A stretch of DNA of 32,845 bases from Burkholderiaceae bacterium (GTDB taxonomy: Bacteria > Pseudomonadota > Gammaproteobacteria > Burkholderiales > Burkholderiaceae_C): positions 1 to 32,845 of the forward strand of contig JAKOND010000075.1 in the NCBI GenBank assembly GCA_022702125.1. Reading direction: 5' to 3'. The notes below the pieces were generated by a model. It made no database searches and was not told where the DNA came from. It saw only the letters and a list, made by a program, of their open reading frames with translations. Of this stretch, positions 16,747 through 25,637 are shown in pieces. Each line of letters begins with the position of its first letter. Within the stretch, counting starts at the first letter, position 1. Both the position numbers and the translations under genes were made by a program.

Positions 16747-17769
16747 TCAATCGACCGTGATGCTCGCCGACTTGATCACCTGGCCGTACTTGGCGTATTC
16801 CGACTGGGTGAACTTCGCCAGTTCCTGCGGCGAGCCATAGGCCGGCCGGACCGCGAAGCCGCGCAGCTTTTCCTGCACGTCGGGCAGCGCCATGATCTTG
16901 CCGAGCTCGGCGCTGAGCCGCGCCACCACGGGCTGCGGTGTCTTTGCCGGAGCGTAGAGCGCGTACCAGCCGTTGACCTCGAATTTCGGGTATCCGGCTT
17001 CGGCGAAGGTCGGAACGTTGGGCAGCTCCGGGAGGCGGGCCGGCGCGGCCACCGCCAGAGCCCGGATCTTGTCGCCCCGGATCATCGGCATCGCGGCGGT
17101 GCTGGTGTCGAAGATCACCGCCAGGCGTCCGCCGATCAGGTCCAGCGTGTGCGCGTTGCCGCCCTTGTAGGGCACGTGCACCATCTTCACATTGGCGTCC
17201 TGGTTGAACAGTTCGCCCGCCAGGTGCAGCGGAGAGCCGTTGCCCGCCGAGCCGTACATCACCTCGCCCGGATGCGCCTTCGCGTCGTCCACCAGCGCCT
17301 TCAGCGTGGCGTACTTCGAGTCCTTCGGCACGGTGGCGATGATGGGCGCGGTGCCGATCAGGCCTACCGGCGCGAAATCGCGCACCGGGTCGTAGCCGGC
17401 CTTGGCGATCAGGTGCGGCCCGACCGCATGGCTGGCGAGCGAGCCCAGCACCAGCGTGTAGCCGTCTGCCGGCGCCTTGGCGGCCAGGGCGGTGCCGATG
17501 GTGGTGCCGGCGCCGGGCCGGTTGTCGATGATCACCGGCTGGCCCACCGCCTCGGCCAGCTTCTGGCCGACCAGGCGGCCGATGGCGTCGTTGGCGCCGC
17601 CCGCCGGATAGGGAACGATCAGGGTGACCGCGCGCTGCGGATAGGCGCTGTCGGCGGCGGTCTGCGCCAGGGCGGCACCGCCGGCCACCAGCAGGCCGGC
17701 CGAGGCCAGGATCGCACGGCGGGACCAGCGCGGGCCGCGCAGGCGGGAAGATGTCGGTTGAAGGGGCAT
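16747..17769 (-). CDS. Bug-family (TctC-like) periplasmic substrate-binding protein
   Basis: The 340-residue product is a solute receptor of the tripartite tricarboxylate transporter type, numerous in Burkholderiales and binding carboxylates or related ligands. The N-terminus is a signal sequence (SRRAILASAGLLVAGGAALA) with a twin-arginine-like start, cleaved probably after AALA. Family motifs follow: YPQRAVTLIVPYPAGGANDAIGR, IIDNRPGAGTTIGTALAAKAPADGYT, and VPYKGGNAHTLDLIGG. AGGAG lies about 8 bases before the ATG. No TctA/TctB partner genes are adjacent, which is usual for orphan Bug proteins. A DeoR-type regulator is divergent 172 bases away and may control it. The ligand cannot be deduced. 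Confidence 0.92.
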   Translation of the reverse strand: MPLQPTSSRLRGPRWSRRAILASAGLLVAGGAALAQTAADSAYPQRAVTLIVPYPAGGANDAIGRLVGQKLAEAVGQPVIIDNRPGAGTTIGTALAAKAPADGYTLVLGSLASHAVGPHLIAKAGYDPVRDFAPVGLIGTAPIIATVPKDSKYATLKALVDDAKAHPGEVMYGSAGNGSPLHLAGELFNQDANVKMVHVPYKGGNAHTLDLIGGRLAVIFDTSTAAMPMIRGDKIRALAVAAPARLPELPNVPTFAEAGYPKFEVNGWYALYAPAKTPQPVVARLSAELGKIMALPDVQEKLRGFAVRPAYGSPQELAKFTQSEYAKYGQVIKSASITVD

Positions 17770-17902
17770 GGGTTGTCTCCTGGGATACGGAATAGCGCGG
17801 ACCCTGTGCGGGCGGTCGTCTCGGTGCCTCTGTCAAGGTCGGCCAAATTCTTCCACAATCTCCCATCGAAGCAGGCGTACTTTGTCGCCAAACACGCGTA
17901 CC

Positions 17903-17919
17903 CTAGGTAAAACACCTAG
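17903..17919. promoter_or_regulatory. Candidate operator between the Bug and DeoR genes
   Basis: A perfect inverted repeat CTAGGT-AAAAC-ACCTAG lies 22 bases before the DeoR-type gene's start. A weak -35/-10 pair (TTGTCG, then TAGGTA with 16 bases between) overlaps its left half. Autoregulation by the adjacent DeoR-type protein is a reasonable guess. Confidence 0.45.
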
Positions 17920-17941
17920 CAACAACTACCACGCTCTTCCA

Positions 17942-18748
17942 ATGCCTGTTCCCCATCTGGTTCCCGTGTCGCTGCTTCCGGCCCAGCGCCGCGAACGCAT
18001 CGTGCAGTTCCTCCAGCGCCATGGCGCGGTGACGCTGCAACAGCTCGCGCAAGCGCTGGATGCGTCGGTCTCCACCCTGCGCCGCGACCTCGACGGCCTG
18101 GAGGCCGACGGCCTGCTGGACCGCACCCACGGCGGCGCCATCCTGCGCCAGCAGCACTACGGCACCTTCGAACCCGACGCGGCAGCGGCGGCCGAGCTGT
18201 CCCCGCGCGAAAAACGCGCCATCGGCGTGGCGGCCGCAGCCGCGCTGCTGCCCGGCCAGAGCGTGCTGTTCGACAGCGGCACCACCGTGCTGGAGGCGGC
18301 CCGCGCCGCGCTGGAGCGGCGCATCCCGCTGGTGGCGGCCACCAACGACCTGGCCATCGCCCAGCTGCTGGGCACCGGCGCGCAGGTGCGGGTCCACGTG
18401 CTGGGCGGACAGTTGCGCCCGGGCAGCAACACCTTGCTGGGCGACGGGGTGCTGCAGGGCGCGGCCGCGCTGCAGGCCGACGTGCTGCTGCTGGGCGCGC
18501 ATGCGGTCACCGGCATCGTGCTGTCGGAAACCGATGCGGACGTGGCCGCCGTCAAGCGCGCCTTCCTGCGTGCCGGGCTGCAGCGCCGGCTGCTCGTGGA
18601 CAGCTCGAAATTCCGGCCCCGCGCCTTCATGCAGTTCGGCGTGCTCGGCGACCTGCAGCAGGTGGTGACCGACGCCGGACTGCCCGGGGACCAGGCCGAA
18701 TCGCTACGGCAAGCCGGCGTGGCGGTGGACCGGGTCCGGGCCGGCTGA
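17942..18748 (+). CDS. DeoR/GlpR-family transcriptional regulator
   Basis: The 268-residue product has an N-terminal winged helix-turn-helix (ERIVQFLQRHGAVTLQQLAQ, then VSTLRRDLDGLEADGLLDR and THGGAI) at about 15-75, the exact DeoR signature. A C-terminal sugar-phosphate-sensing domain of the ribose-5-phosphate isomerase-like fold (DeoRC) follows, with DSGTTVLEAA, ATNDLAIA, GGQLRPGSNTLLGD and LVDSSKF. Such regulators are usually repressors released by a phosphorylated sugar. The neighbouring divergent Bug protein is a possible target. The start ATG at 17942 is the first in the frame after the operator-like repeat. Four in-frame residues separate it from an SLLPAQRRERIV alternative region, so a slightly later start is possible. 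Confidence 0.9.
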   Translation: MPVPHLVPVSLLPAQRRERIVQFLQRHGAVTLQQLAQALDASVSTLRRDLDGLEADGLLDRTHGGAILRQQHYGTFEPDAAAAAELSPREKRAIGVAAAAALLPGQSVLFDSGTTVLEAARAALERRIPLVAATNDLAIAQLLGTGAQVRVHVLGGQLRPGSNTLLGDGVLQGAAALQADVLLLGAHAVTGIVLSETDADVAAVKRAFLRAGLQRRLLVDSSKFRPRAFMQFGVLGDLQQVVTDAGLPGDQAESLRQAGVAVDRVRAG

Positions 18749-18759
18749 GTCGGATGCCG

Positions 18760-19857
18760 TCAGCCCGCCGTCGCCGGAATCGGAGCCACCGGCAGCGCCA
18801 CGTCGCCGCACTGCGCGCGGTGGCGCAGCGCGTGGTCCATCACCACCAGCGCCAGCAAGGCCTCGGCGATGGGCGTGGCGCGGATGCCGACGCAGGGATC
18901 GTGGCGGCCCTTGGTGACCACCTCGGCCGGCCGGCCCTGGGTATCGATGGATTCGCGCGGACTCAGGATGGAGCTGGTCGGCTTGATGGCGATGGACACC
19001 TCGATGTCCTGCCCGGTGCTGATGCCGCCCAGGATGCCGCCCGCATGGTTGGTGCGGAAACCCTCGGGGGAGAGCGAATCGCCGTGCACCGTGCCGCGCT
19101 GGGCGACGCTGGCGAAGCCGGCGCCGATCTCCACGCCCTTGACCGCGTTGAGTCCCATCATCGCGTGGGCGATGTCGGCATCGAGCTTGTCGTAGAGCGG
19201 CTCGCCCAGGCCGACCGGCATGCCCGAGGCGACGACGCGGATGCGCGCGCCGCAGGAATCGCCCGCCCTGCGCAGGGCGTCCATATAGTCTTCCAGCGCC
19301 GAGACGTCGGCCAGGGGCGCGAAGAACGGGTTGTTCGGCACGTGCTCCCAGCCCTCGAAGGCCAGCGGCATCTCGCCGAGCTGGGTCATGCAGGCCCGGA
19401 AGCCGATCCCGTACTGCTGCTCCAGCCACTTGCGGGCCACCGCGCCGGCCGCCACCGTCGGCGCGGTCAGCCGGGCGGACGACCGGCCGCCGCCGCGCGG
19501 ATCGCGGATGCCGAACTTGTGCCAATAGGTGTAGTCGGCATGGCCGGGCCGGAAGCTCTCGGCGATGGCGGCGTAGTCCTTGCTGCGCTGGTCGGCATTG
19601 CGGATCAGCAGCGCGATCGGGGTGCCGGTGGTGCGGCCTTCGTAGATGCCCGAGAGGATCTCGACCGCATCGGGCTCGTTGCGCTGGGTGACGTGGCGGC
19701 TGGTGCCGGGGCGCCGCCGGTCGAGCTCGACCTGGATGTCGGCCGCCTCCAGCGCCATGCCGGGCGGACAGCCGTCGATCACGCAGCCGATGGCCGGGCC
19801 GTGGGATTCGCCGAAGTTGGTGACGGTGAAAAGGGTTCCGATGGTATTGCCGCTCAT
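18760..19857 (-). CDS. aroC: Chorismate synthase
   Basis: The enzyme converts 5-enolpyruvylshikimate-3-phosphate to chorismate with reduced FMN, the last step of the shikimate pathway. The 365-residue product has all signatures: [20 protein letters not shown] at the start, [48 protein letters not shown] and [14 protein letters not shown]. Length is normal. The ATG at 19857 gives [12 protein letters not shown], the family's usual start. It is convergent with the DeoR-type gene (11 bases apart) and divergent from the diguanylate cyclase gene. Confidence 0.97.
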   Translation of the reverse strand: MSGNTIGTLFTVTNFGESHGPAIGCVIDGCPPGMALEAADIQVELDRRRPGTSRHVTQRNEPDAVEILSGIYEGRTTGTPIALLIRNADQRSKDYAAIAESFRPGHADYTYWHKFGIRDPRGGGRSSARLTAPTVAAGAVARKWLEQQYGIGFRACMTQLGEMPLAFEGWEHVPNNPFFAPLADVSALEDYMDALRRAGDSCGARIRVVASGMPVGLGEPLYDKLDADIAHAMMGLNAVKGVEIGAGFASVAQRGTVHGDSLSPEGFRTNHAGGILGGISTGQDIEVSIAIKPTSSILSPRESIDTQGRPAEVVTKGRHDPCVGIRATPIAEALLALVVMDHALRHRAQCGDVALPVAPIPATAG

Positions 19858-19989
19858 ACGCCGATTATCCCCGGGCGCCACGCCAGGCTCCGGCCCGGGG
19901 CTGATGCGAATTAATACGATTTTGAGCGCCGATACCGAGACAATGCGAAATTATTCCAACGACGTCCCGCATCGGCACGCACCTCGCGC

Positions 19990-21774
19990 ATGATGAGCCC
20001 CCACCCTCTCCCCTCCGATTCCGCCGGTCCGGCTGGCGATGCCAACGGCGCGGCGATCGGGCCGGCGGCCGCAGGCCTGCAGGCGCGCCGGGTCTACCAC
20101 CTGCGGATGCTGGCGACGCCGTTTCTGCTGCTGATCGTCGGCGCGTCGGCCTACCAGCGCAGCCTGTCGCCCTGGGCGCTCGGCCTGCTGACCTTGGCCA
20201 TCGTCCTGTGGCCGGTGCTGGCCAAGGCGCTGCCGCGGTGGCTGGGGCGTCCGACGGCCTGGGAGCAGCGCAACCTGATCGGCGACCATATCCTGGCCGG
20301 CATGACCTGCGCGGTCATCGGCTTCAACCCGCTGCCGTCGGTGCTGCTGATGGCGATGACCGGCATGTCCAGCATGGCCACCGGAGGCACGCTGCTGCTG
20401 CTCAACGGACTGACCTCGAGCGCCCTCGGCGCTTCATTGGCAGTCATGGCCTTCGGCGTGAACTGGTTCCCGGAATCGACCCGCATCGACGTGTTCTGCA
20501 GCCTGCCGCTGCTGCTGGTCTATCCGATCGCCATCAGCCACATCGCCCACCAGGCCCTGCGCCGGCTGGAACGCCGCCGCAGCGAGCTGGAGCACATCAG
20601 CCAGCACGACGGGCTGTCCCGGCTGCTCAACCGGACCGCCTGGGAGAAGCAGGTGCGCGCCGAATTCACCCGTTTCCAGCGCACCCACGAGCCGGTGACG
20701 CTCGTGATGGCCGACCTGGACCATTTCAAGCGCATCAACGACGAGTTTGGGCACGCGGCGGGCGACGAGGTCATCCAGCGCTTCGCCGCGCTCCTGCGCA
20801 AGGGACTGCGCTCCATCGACGTACCGGGGCGCTACGGCGGCGAGGAATTCGGCATCCTGCTGCCGGGCACCGACGCGCAGACCGCGTTGCAGCTGCTGGG
20901 CCGGATGCGCCAGCGGCTGCACGACGAGCCGCTGCTGAAGGACCACGTGGTCACCGCGAGCTTCGGGGCGGTGCAGCTCGACGCCTCCTTCAAGCGGCAC
21001 GGCAACTGGATCCGCCGGGCCGACAAGATGCTCTACGAGGCCAAGCACGGCGGCCGCGACCGCGTCGTGGTCGCCGTCGGCATGCAGGGCTCCGATGCCC
21101 CGGCGGACACCGAGCAGCACCACGAGGACGCGGCCGCGCCGGCGTGGAAATCGCAGGCGGATGCGCCGCAGGTCGCGGCGCCATCGGCCCTGCCGCCGCT
21201 CGACATCGCGGTGGATGCCGAGCGCGCCCAGCTGTCGCTGGCGCTGCTGCGCACTTTCGAGAAAGCGGACATGGCCGTCGGCTTGTTCGATCCGCAGGAC
21301 CGGCTGGTCATGGCCAACGAGGCGCTGCTGCGCTTCTACGGCCCTTCGGCGTTGCAGTCGACCATGCACAGCATCCTGGCGAACCTGGGCGACACCCGGG
21401 GCGCCTCGTCGCAGGCGGGCCGGACGGGCGGCCTGGAGTGGGCCAGCCCGCTGCTGGCACGCCGGCGCACGCTGCAGGTGCAGCGCGTCATCATGGCGAT
21501 GGCGGGCCATGGACTGGTGGAATTCCAGGAAACCCTGACGCCCGATGGCTGGCTGCTCCAGATCGTGGAGCCGGCGGTGGCCAGCCGGCCCGCATCGCCG
21601 CGAGGCGGGACCGTCATCCCGATCTCGGCGGCCCTGGCGGGCCATTCGCTGCGCTCCCAGCCGTCGCACCGCCCCGACAAGGCGGCCGACGACGAGAAGC
21701 CCGCGGCCGCGGGCGAACTCAGCTCTGTGGAGAATTGGTCTCGTCGACTGGCCAGTCGCGGATATAAGCCTTGA
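19990..21774 (+). CDS. Membrane-bound diguanylate cyclase (MASE2-GGDEF-PAS-like)
   Basis: It makes cyclic di-GMP from two GTP. The 594-residue product starts with a MASE2-type membrane sensor (about 30-195, several hydrophobic helices; ARRVYHLRMLATPF, EQRNLIGDHILAG, FNPLPSVLLMAMTGM). A GGDEF domain follows at about 205-365: DGLSRLLNRTAWEK, MADLDHFKRINDEFGH, active site GGEEF at 283-287, and an RSID inhibitory I-site (274-277). It should therefore be active and product-inhibited. After an Ala/Pro-rich linker there is a PAS-like segment at about 405-540 (KADMAVGLFDPQDRLVMANEALLRFYG). A PAS after, rather than before, the GGDEF is unusual. The start is one of two adjacent ATGs. The last 56 bases overlap the convergent CBS gene. 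Confidence 0.9.
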   Translation: MMSPHPLPSDSAGPAGDANGAAIGPAAAGLQARRVYHLRMLATPFLLLIVGASAYQRSLSPWALGLLTLAIVLWPVLAKALPRWLGRPTAWEQRNLIGDHILAGMTCAVIGFNPLPSVLLMAMTGMSSMATGGTLLLLNGLTSSALGASLAVMAFGVNWFPESTRIDVFCSLPLLLVYPIAISHIAHQALRRLERRRSELEHISQHDGLSRLLNRTAWEKQVRAEFTRFQRTHEPVTLVMADLDHFKRINDEFGHAAGDEVIQRFAALLRKGLRSIDVPGRYGGEEFGILLPGTDAQTALQLLGRMRQRLHDEPLLKDHVVTASFGAVQLDASFKRHGNWIRRADKMLYEAKHGGRDRVVVAVGMQGSDAPADTEQHHEDAAAPAWKSQADAPQVAAPSALPPLDIAVDAERAQLSLALLRTFEKADMAVGLFDPQDRLVMANEALLRFYGPSALQSTMHSILANLGDTRGASSQAGRTGGLEWASPLLARRRTLQVQRVIMAMAGHGLVEFQETLTPDGWLLQIVEPAVASRPASPRGGTVIPISAALAGHSLRSQPSHRPDKAADDEKPAAAGELSSVENWSRRLASRGYKP

Positions 21775-22177
21775 GCATCTGGTTCTCGAAGTCCTGGCTC
21801 TCGACGATGGCGCGGGCGACATCGTAGAAGCTGATCACGCCCATGAGCATGCGGTTGCCCATCACCGGCATGTAGCGGGCGTGGTGGCCGAGCATCATGC
21901 GGCGCACTTCGTCGACCTCGGTCTCGGGGGTGCAGGTCAGTGGCTCCTTGTCCATCGCGGTGCGCACCAGCGTGTCGCCGATCGCGCCGCCGTTGGCGAC
22001 GATGCACTGGATCATCTCGCGGAAGGTGAGCATGCCCACCAGTGCGCCCTGCTCCATGACCACCAGCGAGCCCAGGTCGCGTTCGGCCATGGCGCTGGCG
22101 GCCAGGGCCAGCGGCTCGTCGGGTGTGACGGTGAAAAGGGCGTTGCCTTTGACGCGCAGGATGTCGCTGACTTTCAT
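21719..22177 (-). CDS. Two-CBS-domain protein
   Basis: The 152-residue cytoplasmic protein consists of one CBS pair: the first at about 8-60 (TVTPDEPLALAASAMAERDL, LVVMEQGALVGMLTFREM), the second at about 75-130 (TPETEVDEVRRMMLGHHARY, MPVMGNRMLMGVISFYDV). CBS pairs bind adenine nucleotides or S-adenosyl compounds and usually regulate another protein; no partner is evident. It begins MKVSDILRVKG. The C-terminal 18 codons lie antisense to the end of the diguanylate cyclase gene. A fair promoter is seen just upstream. Confidence 0.92.
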   Translation of the reverse strand: MKVSDILRVKGNALFTVTPDEPLALAASAMAERDLGSLVVMEQGALVGMLTFREMIQCIVANGGAIGDTLVRTAMDKEPLTCTPETEVDEVRRMMLGHHARYMPVMGNRMLMGVISFYDVARAIVESQDFENQMLKAYIRDWPVDETNSPQS

Positions 22178-22216
22178 GGGGTGCCTTGTCGCTGCAGATT
22201 GCAGATGGGAAAGAAG

Positions 22217-22243
22217 AATATAGCCCACCGCCCCCGCTGCCAA
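22217..22243 (-). promoter_or_regulatory. Promoter for the CBS-domain gene
   Basis: On the minus strand TTGGCA (22243-22238) and TATATT (22222-22217) each match consensus at five of six positions. The spacer is 15 bases, which is short. It lies about 40 bases before the CBS gene and after the yihY-like stop. Confidence 0.45.
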
Positions 22244-22263
22244 GCGGCTGCGGCGGCCACCTT

Positions 22264-23613
22264 CTAGGTGTTTGGCTGGATGGGAGGGCGCGGACCCGCA
22301 CTCGGGGCAGGCCGGGCCGGCACGGCCGGCGCACTGTCCAGCACGTCGGACAGCCGCAGCCGGTGCCATCCGGCGTGCTGCCAGACCGCCTGCACCGGCG
22401 CGGCGTCCGGCAGGAGCAGGCGATCCACCAGGGGCGCCAGCGGCAGCGACCGGGGGTCGGCCAGCAGCACGTGGCGGGGCGCGACATCGTCGCTTTCCTC
22501 CTGCAGGCGGCCCACCCACTGGAGCTGGACCAGCGCATCGACCGCCGACTCGACCTGCAGCGGATCGACCCGCAGGCGGCGGTCCAGGTCCTGCAGCGTC
22601 AGTCCCGGACGGACCTGCCGGCGGGCGGCGTGCAGCTGCCGCAGCACTTCCAGAGCCAGTTCGAACTGCCAGCCCGGCGCGCCCGCATGGCGGCCGACGC
22701 CGGCGAGCAGGATCGGCAGGTAGGCGGCCACCACCGCGCCCAGCAGCACGATCAGCCAGGCCACGTAGATCCAGACCAGCAGGATCGGCAGCGTGGCGAA
22801 GGCGCCGTAGAGCACGGAGTAGGTCGGCACCGCGCCGAGGTAGAGGCCGAGCAGCTTCTTGGCCGCCTCCATGCAGACCGCCACGAAGCACCCGCCCGTC
22901 CAGGCGTGGCGCCATTTCACCGGGGTGTTGGGCACGAAGTGGTAGAGCGCGGCCATGCCGCCGGCCAGCAGCAGGAATTCGATCGCGTCCAGCAGCAGCC
23001 GCAAGCCCCCCGGCACCGTCTGGAGCGGGCCGCGCGAATAGCCGACCGCGAGGGAGGTCATGGTCAGGCTCGAACCCAGCACCAGGGGTCCGAGGGTGAG
23101 CGAGGTCCAGTAGACCAGCAGCCGCTGCGCCAGCGGCCGGGGACGCCGCACCCGCCAGATGTTGTTGAGCGTGCGGTCGATGGTCAGGATCAGCGCCAGC
23201 GCGGTCGCCAGCAGCACCGACAGGCCCACCGCGCCCAGGCTGCTGGCCTTGCTCGCGAACTGCGTCAGGTAGCCCAGCACCTGCCGGGCGATGGTGTCGG
23301 GCACCAGGCTGACGATGAGCCAGCGCTCGAGCTGGCGCTGGATCTCGCTGAAGATCGGGAACGCGGTGAACACCGCCAGCGCGACGGTGAAGAGGGGCAC
23401 CAGGGCCACCACCGTGGTGAAGGTCAGGCTGCTGGCGGTCAGGCCCAGGCGGTCCTCCCGGAACCGCTCGGCCAGGGTCTGCGCGGTGATGCGCCAGGGG
23501 AAGCCCGCCGCGCGGTGCCCGAGTCGGCGCCGCGCTGCGCCGCGCACGGCGTTCATGCAGGACTGCAGCCACGGCGGCAGCGGGCCCTGCACGAATGGTT
23601 GAGGCGAAGGCAT
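22264..23613 (-). CDS. YihY/BrkB-family inner-membrane protein
   Basis: The 449-residue product has the YihY/virulence factor BrkB domain at about 45-300: LTASSLTFTTVVALVPLFTV, FPIFSEIQRQLERWLIVSLVP, DRTLNNIWRVRRPRPLAQRLLVYWTSLTLGP, and SVLYGAFATLPILLVWIYVAW, with about six hydrophobic helices. A C-terminal cytoplasmic extension of about 130 residues contains a winged-helix-like part (LTLQDLDRRLRVDPLQVESAVDAL). The family was once called ribonuclease BN in error; its real function is unknown. The ATG at 23613 overlaps head to head with a possible ATG of the DUF2069 gene on the other strand. No ribosome site supports it strongly. Confidence 0.88.
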   Translation of the reverse strand: MPSPQPFVQGPLPPWLQSCMNAVRGAARRRLGHRAAGFPWRITAQTLAERFREDRLGLTASSLTFTTVVALVPLFTVALAVFTAFPIFSEIQRQLERWLIVSLVPDTIARQVLGYLTQFASKASSLGAVGLSVLLATALALILTIDRTLNNIWRVRRPRPLAQRLLVYWTSLTLGPLVLGSSLTMTSLAVGYSRGPLQTVPGGLRLLLDAIEFLLLAGGMAALYHFVPNTPVKWRHAWTGGCFVAVCMEAAKKLLGLYLGAVPTYSVLYGAFATLPILLVWIYVAWLIVLLGAVVAAYLPILLAGVGRHAGAPGWQFELALEVLRQLHAARRQVRPGLTLQDLDRRLRVDPLQVESAVDALVQLQWVGRLQEESDDVAPRHVLLADPRSLPLAPLVDRLLLPDAAPVQAVWQHAGWHRLRLSDVLDSAPAVPARPAPSAGPRPPIQPNT

Positions 23614-24091
23614 GGCCGCTATGATGCCATTTGCCGTGCCGATCGCCCCGCCCTCACCGCCCTCACCCGCTTCCGCCCGGCCGCCCGCCGCCGCGACGGC
23701 CGCGCCGCGGTCGGTCGCCCGGACGCGGGCCCTGGCGGTGGCCAGCCTCTGCGGGCTGATCCTGCTGTCGCTGGCCTGGGAGCTGTGGCTGGCGCCGATC
23801 CGGCCGGGCGGCTCGTGGCTGGCCCTGAAAGCGCTGCCGCTGTGCCTGCCGCTCGCCGGGCTGCTCAAGCACCGCATGTACACCTACCGCTGGGTCAGCC
23901 TGCTGGTCTGGCTCTATTTCACCGAAGGAGTGGTACGCGCCTGGGGCGATCCGGCGCCCGGCCGCTGGCTGGCGCTGGCCGAAGTCGCGCTGTGCCTGCT
24001 GCTGTTCGCCGCCTGCGCGCTGCATGTGCGCCTGCGGCTGGCGCACGGCCGCGCCGGCGCCGCCCGCGCAGCCGCGGCACCGGCGGCCTGA
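23612..24091 (+). CDS. DUF2069 membrane protein
   Basis: This is a small integral membrane protein of unknown function, up to 159 residues. The core (about 38-140) has three to four hydrophobic helices and the family's signature stretches ELWLAPIRPGGSWLALKALP and KHRMYTYRWVSLLVWLYFTEGVVRAW. The ends are Ala/Pro-rich. The first ATG shares bases with the yihY-like start codon on the other strand, so translation more likely begins at ATG 23621 or 23624 or at GTG 23636. A TATGAT sequence at 23620-23625 could instead be a -10 box. The FAD-linked oxidase gene follows 46 bases downstream. Confidence 0.8.
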   Translation: MAAMMPFAVPIAPPSPPSPASARPPAAATAAPRSVARTRALAVASLCGLILLSLAWELWLAPIRPGGSWLALKALPLCLPLAGLLKHRMYTYRWVSLLVWLYFTEGVVRAWGDPAPGRWLALAEVALCLLLFAACALHVRLRLAHGRAGAARAAAAPAA

Positions 24092-24137
24092 ACCGCTCCT
24101 TCGCTTTCCTGACGACGCACCACGCGAGACGAACACC

Positions 24138-25598
24138 ATGACCGCTCCTGCCTCCCCGAACCCCGCCGCCCCCGCCCTGATCGATGCCCTGCGCCGGATC
24201 GTCGGCGACGCCCACGTGCTGACCGATGGCGATTTGTCGGCCTGGGAGCAGGACTGGCGCAAGCGCGAACACGGCAAGGCCCTGGCGGTGGTGCGCCCGG
24301 CCAGCACCCAGGAGGTGGCCGCGGTGGTCCGGGCCTGCGCCGCCGCGGGCGCCCCCATCGTTCCGCAGGGCGGCAACACCGGCCTGGTGGTCGGTTCCAC
24401 GCCGGACGGCTCCGGCACCCAGGTGGTGCTGAGCCTGCAGCGCATGGCCGCCATCCGCCAGATCGACGCCGCCAACATGGCGGTGACGGTCGAGAGCGGA
24501 TGCGTGCTGCAGACGCTGCAGGAGGCCGCCGACCGCGCCGGATACCTGTTCCCGCTGAGCCTGGCGGCCGAGGGCAGTTGCACCATCGGCGGCAACCTGG
24601 CGTCCAACGCCGGCGGCACCCAGGTGCTGCGCTACGGCAACGCGCGCGACCTGTGCCTGGGGGTGGAGGTGGTCAATGCGCAGGGCGAGATCTGGAACGG
24701 CTTGACCGGCCTGCGCAAGGACAACACCGGCTACGACCTGCGCAACCTGTTCGTCGGCAGCGAGGGCACGCTGGGCATCATCACCGCGGCCACGCTCAAG
24801 CTCTACCCGAAGCCGGCGGCCGAGCTCACCGCCTGGGCGGCGGTCGGCTCGATGGAGGACGCGGTCACCCTGCTCGGGCTGGCGCAGCGGCACCTGGGCG
24901 CCAACCTGACCGGCTTCGAGGTCATGGGCCGCTTCGCGCTGGAGCTGGTGGACAAGCACTTCCCGCAGCTGAGGGTGCCCTTCGTCCACGGCACCGCCGA
25001 GGCCGCCCGCCCGGTCTTCGGGGTGCTGCTGCAGAACTCCGACCAGGAATCCGAGGCGCATGCCCGCCACCAGTTCGAGCACCTGCTGGAAACCGCCTTC
25101 GAGCAAGGCTGCGTCGCCGACGCGGTGGTGGCGGAGAACATCGCCCAAGCGCACCAGCTCTGGCACGTTCGCGAGAGCATCCCGCTGGCCCAGGCCGAGG
25201 AAGGCCTCAACATCAAGCACGATGTGTCGATCCCGGTGTCGCGCATCCCGGCCTTCGTCGCCACCACCGACGCCCTGCTGCGCGAACGCATCCCGGGCGT
25301 GCGGCTGGTCAACTTCGGGCACCTGGGCGACGGCAACCTGCACTACAACGTGCAGGCGCCCGCCGGCGGCGATTCGCGCGCTTTCCTCGAAGAGCGCGAG
25401 CACCAGGTGAACGCGCTGGTCTACGAGTCGGTGACCTCCTTCGACGGCTCGATTTCGGCGGAACACGGCGTCGGCTCGTTGAAAGTGCACGAACTGGAGA
25501 TCCACAAGTCGCCGGTCGCGCTGGCGATGATGCGCAACGTCAAGCGCGCGCTGGATCCGCAGAACCTGATGAATCCGGGACGGGTGCTCGCGGTCTGA
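24138..25598 (+). CDS. FAD-linked oxidase, D-2-hydroxyacid dehydrogenase type
   Basis: The 486-residue product belongs to the VAO/PCMH flavoprotein family, next to GlcD and D-2-hydroxyglutarate dehydrogenases. The N-terminal FAD-binding domain (about 45-225) shows PQGGNTGLVVGSTP, SLAAEGSCTIGGNLASNAGG, LRKDNTGYDL and GSEGTLGIITAATLKLYPKP. The C-terminal cap has the metal/substrate signature NFGHLGDGNLHYNV and SISAEHGVGSLK, ending in NPGRVL. It oxidises a D-2-hydroxy acid, passing electrons to an acceptor other than oxygen in most homologues. D-lactate, D-2-hydroxyglutarate and related acids cannot be told apart from sequence alone. The ATG at 24138 is preferred by homology. It is convergent with the receiver gene. 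Confidence 0.9.
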   Translation: MTAPASPNPAAPALIDALRRIVGDAHVLTDGDLSAWEQDWRKREHGKALAVVRPASTQEVAAVVRACAAAGAPIVPQGGNTGLVVGSTPDGSGTQVVLSLQRMAAIRQIDAANMAVTVESGCVLQTLQEAADRAGYLFPLSLAAEGSCTIGGNLASNAGGTQVLRYGNARDLCLGVEVVNAQGEIWNGLTGLRKDNTGYDLRNLFVGSEGTLGIITAATLKLYPKPAAELTAWAAVGSMEDAVTLLGLAQRHLGANLTGFEVMGRFALELVDKHFPQLRVPFVHGTAEAARPVFGVLLQNSDQESEAHARHQFEHLLETAFEQGCVADAVVAENIAQAHQLWHVRESIPLAQAEEGLNIKHDVSIPVSRIPAFVATTDALLRERIPGVRLVNFGHLGDGNLHYNVQAPAGGDSRAFLEEREHQVNALVYESVTSFDGSISAEHGVGSLKVHELEIHKSPVALAMMRNVKRALDPQNLMNPGRVLAV

Positions 25599-25619
25599 AT
25601 CCGGTGCCCCACGAGGCGC

Positions 25620-25637
25620 GCCTGACGCGCGTCAGGC
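25620..25637. repeat. 18-bp perfect palindrome between convergent genes
   Basis: GCCTGACGCGCGTCAGGC is fully self-complementary and spans the last codons and stop of the receiver gene, 21 bases after the oxidase stop. It could form a terminator-type hairpin in either transcript, but no T-run follows on either side. Confidence 0.5.
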
